The notes beneath the pieces were generated by a model, which saw only the letters and a program-made list of their open reading frames with translations, was not told the DNA's origin and did not search any database. Below are positions 5,030 to 17,000 of a stretch of DNA of 28,560 nucleotides, in pieces (position 1 is the first letter of the stretch; every line of letters begins with the position of its first letter). The DNA comes from a virus. The stretch spans positions 1 to 28,560 of IMG/VR virus record IMGVR_UViG_3300037558_000962, one strand, 5' to 3'. The position numbers and the translations under genes were made by a program.

Positions 5030-8000
5030 TCCCCCGTCGGAATGTAAAGATCATACTTGTCTCGGGCATTGAGGTAGTCTGAGTATCTTAGCTGGAGCTT
5101 GCTATCAGTAATCATTCTCCGCTTCATGGGATCGGACATGACGGGTCTCATGATTAACTCTAATCGATTAAGTCGGAGCCTTTCTTTACTTACCCCAAAA
5201 GATTTAGCATCTTTCTCTATTGAAAATAGACTCTTGCCAAGTTTTTCTGCACCGATCACAGCTCTAGAGAAGTCATTAGCTTGGTAGATTCTTACCTTAG
5301 CGAACTTGTCATACTCATCCTTCACATCACTCGGGCTCATGGTTTCTTTTTCAAGAGACATCCTGTTGTTCCGGTAATCCTCCATATGGTTTCGGAGATA
5401 CCTCCGGAATGTCTTATCCACGTCAAGCTTATATGGTTTAACAGGCAGAACCTCTTTCCAAATTAGACCCAGTGGGCTGGTGAACCACGCCTCAGATTTG
5501 TCTGCGAAGACAGCATCAAAAGAATCTTTAGCTGCCCTAAATGTTCTCGGTTCGTAGGCCCTTTTCCAGACCTGCTCCAGTAATGTGAAGGCACCCCAGT
5601 CTTCACCCTCTTGAACAAGCTTTCGACCATACTCATCCTCATTAAACATCACATCAGTGAGGGCACCAAACAGGATTTGCTCGGATGCAAATGGTTTAAG
5701 TAAACCATCTACCCATAGAGTTTTTGAAACGGCACCACCAATGTCTCCTTTGAGTAGGGCTTCCAGTCCTCTTACGAATGGTTCTTGATAAGCCGCGAAA
5801 GGGTTTAAGAAAGTTAAGTCCGTCCCATATATTTCTCCGTCTTCTGTTTTATAAAAACATATACCCGCAGAGCGCATCCACTTTGGCAGACCTCCTCGGA
5901 TCATATCCATCTCATCCTCGTCATCGAATCCAAACAGTAGTAGTTGACTACCCTTTGTGAGGGCTAACGATGCAGCCGTAGTTGTTAACGCTCCGAGTGC
6001 TCTTCGTTTACCCCTCTTCCTGATGACTGGGTTTTTACTAGCCATCTCTTTTTTAGCTTGGAAGATCCCGTTGATAAATACTCGGGGAACATCCGCAGCA
6101 AATCGAATATATGGGGCAATCACTACACCCATAGAACTGCGCGAGAACGTCTTAATTATTGGTAAGGCTCGGCTATATGATTGGGTTGTGTCCTTAACAA
6201 TCTCAGCAGCCATCTGTTTAAGTCCTGATGATGGCGTATTGTTTGGACCTGAAATCATTTTGCTAAGTGGGTCACTTGGGGGTGCCTGTTTAGCTGCTTC
6301 AACCAGTGTATCTAATTCAAAGTTGTATAGACCTATCTTAAAGAAACCATCAGCCGCTGAAGCAAGCCGACCACCCAACTTCATCAAGGCATCTGATGCA
6401 CCTTTGGCTCGCTTGGCTCCAGTCTTAGTAAGTTCCCAACCGTCGAGCCCATACTTAGCTAACAGATCAGCAGCTCCCTCAGGAATAGATCCCTTAGATT
6501 TCGTATTAATCTGGTTAGCCATTTGTTGATGGAGCTCACCAGCTTTCTTTAGATCTGCTTCAAGATCAGCATAAGTAGTTCGGCCAGCTAAAAGGTTTTG
6601 GATCTGCGTTACTTCCAACTCATCCCCGAAAACATCCATGGTTTTTAGTTCAGTCAGGTGCCAGTTTAAATCAGCCAAAGAACCTCGTGCCGCTTGAACC
6701 ATTAGAGATTGGTTGCTGTTTATGTCAGCCTCACCCATAACAGAACCTATCGCAGCAAGTCCACCAGCAGCTTCCTCAAACAGAAGTTTTCCACCACCCC
6801 AGTAGCCCTGCATTGGTCCGAAATACATGGCATTACCTACCATGTTTCGGAAATAAAATCCTACAGATCCTAATGTCTTTAGAGCGAGAGAGTATCCCGT
6901 TGCCTTTCTGATAAAAGAACCTATACGAGTTTCAAACTCAACACGCTCGTTGTTAATGTCACGCATTTCTTTCGGGTCACTAAACAGATCTTCAAATTGT
7001 TCTGCAATATCTCCCTTGAAATACATCCCCTTGATAGGCGCGAGATCTTCCTCGCCCGTGTCAGCTTTTAGCTGAGACCAATCTTCATACTTTTCTGGAT
7101 CTTTATCATACTGTTCTTTGGTAACTAACCAAGGATCGGCAGATTCTAATCCAAGCTTTTTGATCTTGTTGAAGAACGACTGGTTGGCCAGCATACTAGC
7201 CGTATGGAGAATAGAGTGCCCAAGATTTGTAGAGCCTGCTTCTTCTCCGAACTCTCCGAGTAATTCTCTGACGGGATCGGGAATGTTCTTCTTCTCGTTG
7301 ATAGTCTGGGCTATCTTATTTAAAGCTTTGTCGTTGAACGAATCTTGAAGGACGATGTCTTGAGTAGATGAGCCTTGCTTAATCCTAAGTTGTCGGCGGG
7401 CTTCACCATGCTGGTATCCTTTGATAAATGATCGCATCATTTTACGACCAACGGAAGCGTGATGCTCAGGGTTATTAACCAGATCCTCTTCGACCATCTG
7501 TCGGGCCTCATTGTATCCGACACCATGCTTCTGCATTAAGGCATCAACATCTTGTAGAGCTTTCTGTTTCGCAAAATACAACACAGCTTTGTCCCGTGTC
7601 TCTTCATATACATCGTCCTCTAAAACTTTAGCCGCGAAGTCATTGTCCTCAAACATCCTATACCTTCTTGTGATATAGATTCCACGATCAAAGTTGAACG
7701 CCAAGTTAAGATCTGCTACATCCATGGATCCTCCAAAAACATCGACACCTTTCTTCGATAGCTGATCCTGAAGTTGACGCATCTCTACTATCAAGGCATA
7801 CATCTTTGGTGAAACCGTAAGGAGATTTTTCAATGCGTTGTTCCGCACGTTAAGTTCAGCAGCTCTGTTCTTATTTCTGAACATCATGATCTTACTCGCC
7901 TTAGCTTTCGCGGCTGCATCAATAGCAGCTTTGCGATCTGCTTGATCCATTATCTTCATCGCTTTCGCAAGGTCTGAAGCATGATCAGAATCTACTTCTT

Positions 8001-11000
8001 CCTCTTGAGCGAATGTTAATTGAGAGCCATTGGTTGAACCAGATGCATGGGCAATCAACGTAGGAGGTATAGGCTGACCTAACCTTTTTTCTTCCTGCAC
8101 CAAGAGACGGTCATGCTTCTTTTGATATATTTCTACAATAGACTTAGTCTCTCTGATGAATGCATTCGTTTGATTAAAGAAACGAACAACTCTTTTGTCT
8201 GCTCTCCGTTGGAATGTTCTGATCCAGAACCTTTTGAATTTAGTTCCAAAGGTTCCGTCCTTAGCTTTGATGTCATACTCATGTAGCTCCATCAAAGGAA
8301 CGTCGAGCAGCTCAAGCCACTGACCGATCTCAACCTCCTGCATATCCACCTCGTTGAGGAAGTCGGGGATCTTAGCATCAGCCCCGAACCTAGACTCAAG
8401 GTCTAGATTACGCCTTCTTTCTCTAGACGATCTACTATCCTCGCCAACGCTTCCTCGTAAATCTCTTCTTCGGATGTTTGCTGTGGATACAGTGAAGGAT
8501 CCTGCATTGCTTCCGGTGATTGATCGGTATACGTCATTGGCTGCGGTTGCGTAGTCGGGGGCTTCTTCATCTTTTCCGGAACCGAATTCCGTGTGGACTG
8601 CTTTTTCATAATACCATAATATTGCTTGTGCTTCTGCTGGAATCATTTTGATTCCATTGTTTTGTTCTAATTTGTCCATTGCATTATACATGGACAACCT
8701 CATGAATCTTCTGTGACTACCATTTTGTGGGGCTTCAACAAGCTCATGCCCATCAACAATCTTTTCTAATTGATTAGTTGCTTTCCTTAGTTCGTTATCA
8801 AGAGGAGAAATCTTTTCCATCTTCTCCCCCTTTTTAAGGGTTACCCACGACTTAGTCTTCTCATCATAATACTTTGATCTATTGGCTGGAGAAGTGTAAT
8901 AATTTTTCAAAGCCATTACGACTTCAACAGAACGCTTTCGTTTCCTACCTAACTTGGCTAACTTAAACAACTCTCCTTTAGGATCTTTAGTTAAGTATGC
9001 GGCAACGGCATCGTCAAACCGCTTGTTCGTTTTTCTTTGCTGGGCAGGGGTAGCCACTTTCATTTGTGTCCCCGCTGTTCTACCGAAGGTTCTCATAAAC
9101 CAGAGATCCATGGTTATAGAATTAAATTTACCGTTAAGGTTGTGGTAGAATGATCCTAATTTAGGGCCGAAGATAAGGGCGAAGGGGACGGTTTCATCTA
9201 TGAGTTCTCCTTTGAGGAGGTCAGACGCATCTTGTTTAGTAAAATCGAGCTCAGAAACTAAAGCTTCTTTCAACTCCTTAACCGTTCCAGATCTAGCAAG
9301 AAATTTTTGCATCTGTTCCCAAGTATACTTGGAAACCAAACCATCCATTAGCTTGAGTTGATTTGTAATTGCAGATGTTCTAGTGCCTCTTACCCAGTTG
9401 TTTCCAGTGTCCGGATTCTTAGTTTCAGCAGGGGCAAATTTTCCAGTCTTCTTCCAGTTCTGATAGATAGCCCACGAGTCCTCAGTTTGTGCGGCAACTT
9501 TGTTACCGTTAGATGTTACCGCTAATAAAGTTTTGAAGACAAAGTTATCTTCGGGTTTTTTAATATCTGGGTCTAGCTCCTCAAAGATATCCACAGACAT
9601 CTGAACTCTTTCCTCATACCAAGAAACGAAATCAGGATACTCATTCAATGCGCGTTGGAGAACTCCATAAAGTCTCCCACCCATCCTATCAATCTTATCC
9701 TGATTCTTTGGATCCCAATGAATCCGATCTTTCGGATCCATCATCTCAAAGAATTTCATTCCAATCATATGTGGCCGACTACCTTTCGGACCTGCATCAA
9801 TGTTCTTTGTTCCATGGAGCATGGCATCATCGATAAGATCTTGCCCTTTATGAACTGGGGCGAGGCGAACATCAGCTCCGAACCTAGACTCTAGGTCTAT
9901 AATGCTATCTTTACTGGAATCAAACCTCTTTGAGAGGGGGATGATCTCTCCTTTTTTATCGCGGGTAATCGGCTCCCGTGATTTGATTTGGTTTCGGTTA
10001 GGGACAATAAACTCAGACCCCATCTCACCTGATGATGTTCGGCCACCTATACCTCTTACGGCATCGTATTTAATACGACCATCACGCATCAATATGTATA
10101 GGGCCTTCTTAAAAAAGTCACTACCGGCTGCCATGTCTTTTGGATCGATTTTATCCGTGTCGGAGCGTTCGCTTCCTGTTTTTTTCCTGAAATACGCGGG
10201 CGAGAACCATATAGTTGCATCAACCATCTCAGAGTTTCTCGCTTTAGCGAAACCTGCGCGAGGGGACTTGAAGTATTCATAATTTTCTGGCTTTGCGTCA
10301 CGGATTCCTGATTCCTTGTATGCGTTGTTAACGGTATGCTGGTATTTGATCTCTGCTTCAACCAGTTTCTGTTCCTCTGGAGTTAACTCCATCCCCCCCT
10401 CTGATGGAGAGGCCATGAGAAATGGGGTGAACGCTTTTCCTGCGACCAACTCTGATCTCTGTTCTAGGTCTTCTGGCTTTACATCATTATTCTGTGCATC
10501 AACTAAATTTATTTTTTTACTTACCGACCAAGAATCTCTTGTTGGGACACCAGTTCCCTCGGCCATGAAGTAGCCCTGAGCAAAATTCAATTCCCCAGCA
10601 GAAGGTTGCAGTGCTCTCCCGTCTTTGTAATAACCAATCCTAGCTCCTTTATACATATACCCCTGAGACTCAGCAGCGGCATCAACCATTTTCTGAACGG
10701 TCTCCATGTCACCCGCTTCTATTGCTGCCATGTATTGCAAATCAACATCAGCTCCGAACCTAGACTCAAGGTCCAAGGTAGCCTCGTCATCAGAAGAATC
10801 GTCAGGAGCCAGCATCCGGTAGCCAACAGCTTGCTTAACTAGAGCGTCTACAATCTGTTCTCCGTTACGTGTATTGTAAGTTACGCTACGTGGAGCTGGA
10901 CGGTAGGCTAACTCCATAGCACGTAGCTCGCGAACAACATTGTTAACGGCGTCACGCATTTCAGGAGATAAATCTTTACGAGTTCTGTGGTAAGTGAGCT

Positions 11001-14000
11001 TACTGAGAAACGCTTTAAGGTATTGGATAAAGCTTGCAAGCAAGCTAGGGTTAGTCTGCAAGAAAGCTATCTGCTCGTTGGTGGTCATCCCACGCATGGC
11101 CATACTGGCATGAGCTGCAAAGGCTTCGTTGGCTAACCTGTATTTCTCAACAGAAGATACTTCAGCATCTTCACTCCGCATACGAGCAATAGCTTCTGCT
11201 TGCTCACTCTCCGGATAGTATTCTTTAATGATCCGAATAAAGTCAGTGTCATCCATAGACTGAATAACAGCAAGGACTTGCTCGTCAGTTAAGATTTGGT
11301 TCGCGGCAGCGTGCCCCATCTCTTCGTTTAACAGAGCACCTAACAAATGTGTTTGTCTGTCTGGATCAATCTCGCTATCAGAAACTAACTGCGATAGTTT
11401 AACGGCAGCTCGTTTAGGGTTGAAGACTAGCACACCAGTCTCACCATCTATCTTGACAACAACAGATGATGTCTCATCTGTAGACATAACAATTTCAGGG
11501 GGGAGATAATCCCGAACCCACTCTGTAAACTGTTCAGCTTTTGCTTCTAACCTAGCTTCAGCAAGGATACTAGATTTACCACCATAAGCGTCAGCAATTT
11601 TGGCACGTTCTGTCTGTGTTTGAAACAGTCTTGTTGCAACGTGATTCGTGATCCCTGCTTGTGTTAGGGCACCACCAACCCTGACTGATGACATAGCATT
11701 GGCGATACTTTTCTGTAATGCAGTAGGTGGCAGTTTAGCTCGGCCAAAGGTTACAATTTTAGCAACGACTCGTAGAATTTTTTCTAGTAATGATGGCCCA
11801 AGAAACCCACGGAACTCTTGGCTGGTCAAGGTGTAGGCAATAAACTCTTCTACATTAGCTGTTCCGTTTAAGAATACTTCGTCTTTTAACTCTTCAGCTT
11901 TTACTCTGGCTTCGGCTCTGTGTGCTTCAAGTTCCGCGAAGCGTGTGTTGTGCTCAGGAGTTCTCAACTCTACAGGCATCGCCACAAAGTCTACACTAAA
12001 CGCGTGTGCATATTCATGAAGCAGGGTTCCGGCTATACCACTCTCACCTGTGGCACCCCGTGGATTAATTGTGATTATAGGCTGTCCAGTCTCGGCGTCA
12101 TATTCTCCAGAGAATCCTTGATCAGATGATTCTATCTTGAAGACGATGGTCTTAACAAACTCTGGGTTATCTAAAATAACTTTGGCCAGTGGTCTTAAAA
12201 ACTCAGGCTTACCATTTTCTTTTATCAACCGAATAGCTTCCAAGACAGACTCGACATCACCATCAACCAAACCTAGATCCTCAATTTCTTGTAGGTTTGT
12301 AGCTTCGATAACTGCATCAGACTCTTCAGTAGTAATGGAGTTTTGTCTAAAGGTAGTTATATGATGTGACACTAACTGGAAGAATTCGTCTACGCTACTA
12401 TCACTGAAGTCTTGTGCGACATCCCCATATGCCTTGACCATCTCCTCTTTTATGAAGGCAAGAAGATCTGCATCTGTAGATACGTCAGGGTGGAGTGATG
12501 GTGAAGACAAGCCAATTGCTTGGAGAGCAACAATCATATTGTATGCTTCCGGATTAGTTTCTGAGATCTTATTTACATAGGTCAGAAACTCTAGCGTAGA
12601 GTCGCTCGCTACATTGTTACCTTTAACTAGGTGCTGTAGTAGTAAGTCAACAAGAGCGGACGCGCTTTTGTTTTGTACTGACGAGTTCTCACCTAAAACT
12701 TTTTCATCTATGAACGCGATTAGATCTCCTCTAAGCTCCTGATCTTTTTCAAGAGCTGTAGCAATTGTAGCTAGGTTAGATCGTAAATATCTACCAGTTG
12801 CCGTTTTCGGAAGAACTGGAAGTGGGGTAGGTGTTTCAGCTAATCCATTCCCTGCTGACGCATTCTTGTCAGCATCAAAATTAGGGTTTTTATCTATTCT
12901 CTCCCCCTGTTTGACGAGGTCACCAAGGTTAAGAACCTGTTGTTCTTTGCGAGACCGAGCCATGTCTTGGAAGTATCCCAAAGAAAAGTCGCGGAGCTTT
13001 GCCATATTAAATGGTGCCTGTGTCGCGTTATCGTTGGAAGGATTTTGCTGTGCAGTCTCGTAGACTTTCTTCTTTATTGAAAGACCGAGAGACATAGCAG
13101 CCGCAGTGTAATACCTACTCCTGCTCTGAGCACTGCCAACCATTATCCGCTTCTTATCAGGTCCAGTAGGTGGATCGCCTGCTTCGATAAATTGTTTTAG
13201 AGTTTTAAAATCTTCCGCTAAAGCAAGCAACTCCCGTAGAGTTATGTTTGGATCCGACCCAGTTCCCTCAACAGATGGGAAAGGATTCTTAACTTTGATA
13301 TCCAGCCTATCTTCTGGAGTTGTTTCTTGAAGCTGCTCAACATCTTGGAGTAGTCCTTTAACTCTTGAATAATTAAAATTATTCTTACGAATATTTCTGA
13401 AGTCTGCCCATGCCGAAACTAGACCACCTCTAACTGGAACTAGGATGTCAACCACATACGCTTGGTTAGATCCTTCTCGTTTTTCTATTACAAAAGAAGG
13501 GTTAACTTCAGAGCCTGCTATGGTCGAAGCTTCATATACTTCTTCTGAAACAGGAATAAGGATGTGACTCTTTAAGAAAGTCATCATCTGTTGTGGGTCA
13601 TTGTTAAATATCCCGTTACCTTCTTCATCTAAGTAAACGTATTTCTGATCAGCCGAAAATAAATCAGGTAACTTGTCCTTAGATGTTACATTCTTTTTGA
13701 AGACAGGATACTTCTCCTCAATTAAGTTACTCAATCTCTTAGATAAAGCCCTGAAGTTATCATCCCCTGTTTTGTCTAGCGTTAGTCCAAGAGCTTGTAA
13801 GTGTTCCTGAATTATAGAGACAGGGAAACCTCCGTTAACTAAATCTTCTAGCTGTGCTTCGTCATGCTCTGTGATATCCTCGTCAGCAATATCGTCTTCA
13901 ACTTTTAACGACCTAGCTGCTTTACTAAGAGCGGCATACCTACGGGGGTCGATTAATTCGCCGGAGTTTAAACCATCTTCAATTGCTTGCTCTGCTTTCT

Positions 14001-17000
14001 TCCTAGCTTCGCTATCTTTGGGTAGTTGAGCAGCTTGTTCTACCGCTTGTTCCCATTTACCCCTAGCAAGTTTAAGCGACAACATAGCGTTGTTATACTT
14101 TTGCTCTGGTGTTTTATATTGGTGCTGTCCCACCGGAGCTGAGTTTGCTTCAGCATCTCCTGTCTCAGGATCTACTCCACCCTGCTCATTAACCGCTCTC
14201 CTAGACTCTGAGGTCCAGCGGCTATTTCCAATCATACTCTTCTGCTTCTCTTCAGGAGACTCTTGATTCTCAAAAGTTTTATCTGTGTCAGGGTTAGCTG
14301 AAATCTTTTCTTTTAGTTTACTAACCTCCCGTTCAACATCTTTTTTAGCCTGCTCTAGTGAGATGATACTCTCTTCTTCGATATACTTGTTTACTTCTGC
14401 TGCACTCTTTGTGTCCCAAGTTCCGGCGGCACGTTCTTTATCAATCGCCGCATTTAGTATAATGTTAGCGCGATCAGTAAGATCAGAACTTAGTTGCGGT
14501 TTCTTATTCTTTGCATAACCAGCTAGGCTTATCACAAATTCAGGCTGCGGTCCTTCTTCAGGATCCACAGCGGGTGCTTCGCTTTCACTAGGCTCGGGTG
14601 CTGGGGTTTCTCCCTGCTTCTTAGCTTCAGCTTTCTGTTTAGCTTCAGCGTTTAACTTCTTTAAAACTTTTTGTGCGGCCTCCGCAGTTTGTGGAGCCAG
14701 TGTTTTTAGCTGAGCTCTTTGTTGGGCAAGTTCTGGGTTTGCTTTCGTAGCCTCCGCGACTCGTTCGTCAAAGTCAGCCATCACAGAACTCTCTAATGAA
14801 GCTAGTCCACGCCTGTCTGTAACAGCATTGCCTAGAACAGGCACCTTTCTAACAAGAGCACCACCTACTGTAGCAGTCCCACCAAGAACAGCTCCTAGTT
14901 TAAAGGCGTGCCAAGCTTGACCAAGCGTTTCACTCAGAGATGATTCTTTATTTTGCCAAGCATCTTCAACCATTTGATTTATGATTGTATCAAGTGCTTC
15001 TTCAGTGCCTTCACCAACCACGGCTCCTGCAAATGCTAGGCCCTTAGAGCTTCCATATTTTTTAAAGGTTTTTGTAATTGATTGGGCCATCAAACTTTTC
15101 AAACCTTCTACAGAAGAAACAGATCCACTAAGTCTGTCGGTAACAGTCTTGAGTTGTTTGAAGCTCATACCTTTAAGGAAGGCACTTTCAACACCACCGA
15201 GCTTCCCACCAAACATTTGCCCAAAGCTGGCAGTTATAAGACCCGTTACGGTTCCACCCATGAGAGCAGTTCCGTATGCAGTTGAATGAGCTTCTTGTTT
15301 TACTCTAGCTTCATTCCAATCGTCAGCCCACTCACCGTCTTTAAAATACTTGGCTGTAAGCTCCTTCTCTAAGGAAGAGAAAACAGAACCATACGTAGCC
15401 CCGCCGGATCTAACTGCTGCTGGAATAAACGTGCCCACTGCTTTGACACCTACATGCTTTGCTAGTTGGGAATTGTAGCTCTTGATAGCTCCTATTAATT
15501 CACGCGGCTTTAACCCTTTTAAGACACCAGCTTTTTTAATTCTTTTAGCTACCGCCGCCAGAGTTTCTTCCTTTAGCTCCCCTGTTGCTGCGTTTCGATA
15601 GACCCGTTGGCTAAGACTATATTTACCCAGACCTCCAGTTAAAGTATTCTTCATCGTATTACCGATGAGTGTCCGTGCCACAACAGCTCTTCCTAAGATA
15701 CCCCTAGCAGCAGCACCGCCAGCAGATTTAGCTGCGAAATACCCACCAGATACTGAAAGGCTACCGCCGAACGTAACTCCGGCTAACCCTACAGCACCCG
15801 CCGTCACGACCATGTCTGCTACCATAGGAGCAAGAGCTTCTGAGAGGTCTTGCCCGAAGCCCATCTCCACACCGTAGATGTTTGCTAATTCTCTATTAAG
15901 ATTAATTTGTTTAGCATTCTCAACGATCCCATCGCGACCCCAGTCAGTGTCAAGAAGAGCACCAGCACCGTAGAATAAACCCGTGACACTATGCCACGCG
16001 CTCATACCAAACCCACGCCACTTAACACTTACGTCATTATCACGAATAAAATTTTCTAGGATCTCATGGTTATTTAAACCCTGCTGCTTACCCTCTGCTT
16101 TAGCTGATTGCCAGTCATCACCCATTGTTTCTGCAAGGACTTCATCAGTGCTTGAGAAATTGCTTTCTAGATTTGCTACACGCTTAACATCTTCAACCTC
16201 AATGTCTCGATCAGATAGACCAAATTCTGACAAGGCTGTTCTAAATTCAACGGGTTTAACATTAAGTGCATTATGGACTAATACCCCATAATATTTTGTC
16301 CTGCGAATATTGCTTGCTAGGTCATCTTCGTCAAACTCTCGGCCATCATAACCAAAAGCAGAGTCTTGAATACCGTCAGCATTAATCTTCTCAATGTAAC
16401 TTTCAACGGCCTGTTCAAATACAGGCCCAGATCTTTGTGTTATCTTTGAAAGCTGATCAAGGACTTGCTTTTTAACCACCTCATTTTTTTCTAATGCAAG
16501 GTCTTGCTGACTCTCAAATAGTTTTTGAGCCCTTAGAAGTTCTTCTTCATCTTCGTCAAACGTAAGAAAGTTAAATCCAATACGTGCATTACGTAGGGCA
16601 TCTCCTAACAGATCCTGTCCGCTATGCACAGTGTTAGCCCAAAAACCATATTCATCCTTCTTTCTTTTCGCTAGAGCTAGGCCCGTCATCTTCCCCCTCA
16701 AGTCTAGGAAATCTCTACCGTCACCTTCGTTAATGATGGCATTAATTTCTTGTAGTGCCGCATTACCTTCAGCTAATTCATGCTTAGGAATATCCCCATA
16801 CACACCACCCGCAGGCTCTTGTAATTTTTTTAACGCAAGAAAGTCCGATGCTTTTACCCCATATTTTTTGGAATTAGCTACAATGTTTTCAAAAGTATCG
16901 CCATCCTTTAAACGACCACCTACGAAAATTCTACTCCCATCTTCATCGAAATAAACACCAGCATCAATTTGGCCTGTCCCGTATAAGTTCGTGACAAAGT

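Noticed and set aside
5957-6529. 190-codon plus-strand frame opposite the C-terminal part of the giant gene
   Set aside because: It is antisense to a well-supported frame, is hydrophobic and Ser/Pro-rich as expected of a shadow, and has no leader like those of the real genes.
9780-9830. HGT triplet early in the module after linker copy 2 as an ADP-ribosyltransferase motif
   Set aside because: It is not followed by the strand and Ser/Tyr pattern of that fold, and the rest of the module looks helical and glycosylase-like.
8377-10775. tRNA T-arm-like GGTTCG in the linker repeats
   Set aside because: The flanking bases do not form a T-stem and no acceptor or anticodon arms are present; the sequence is fully explained as codons for DLESRFGAD.
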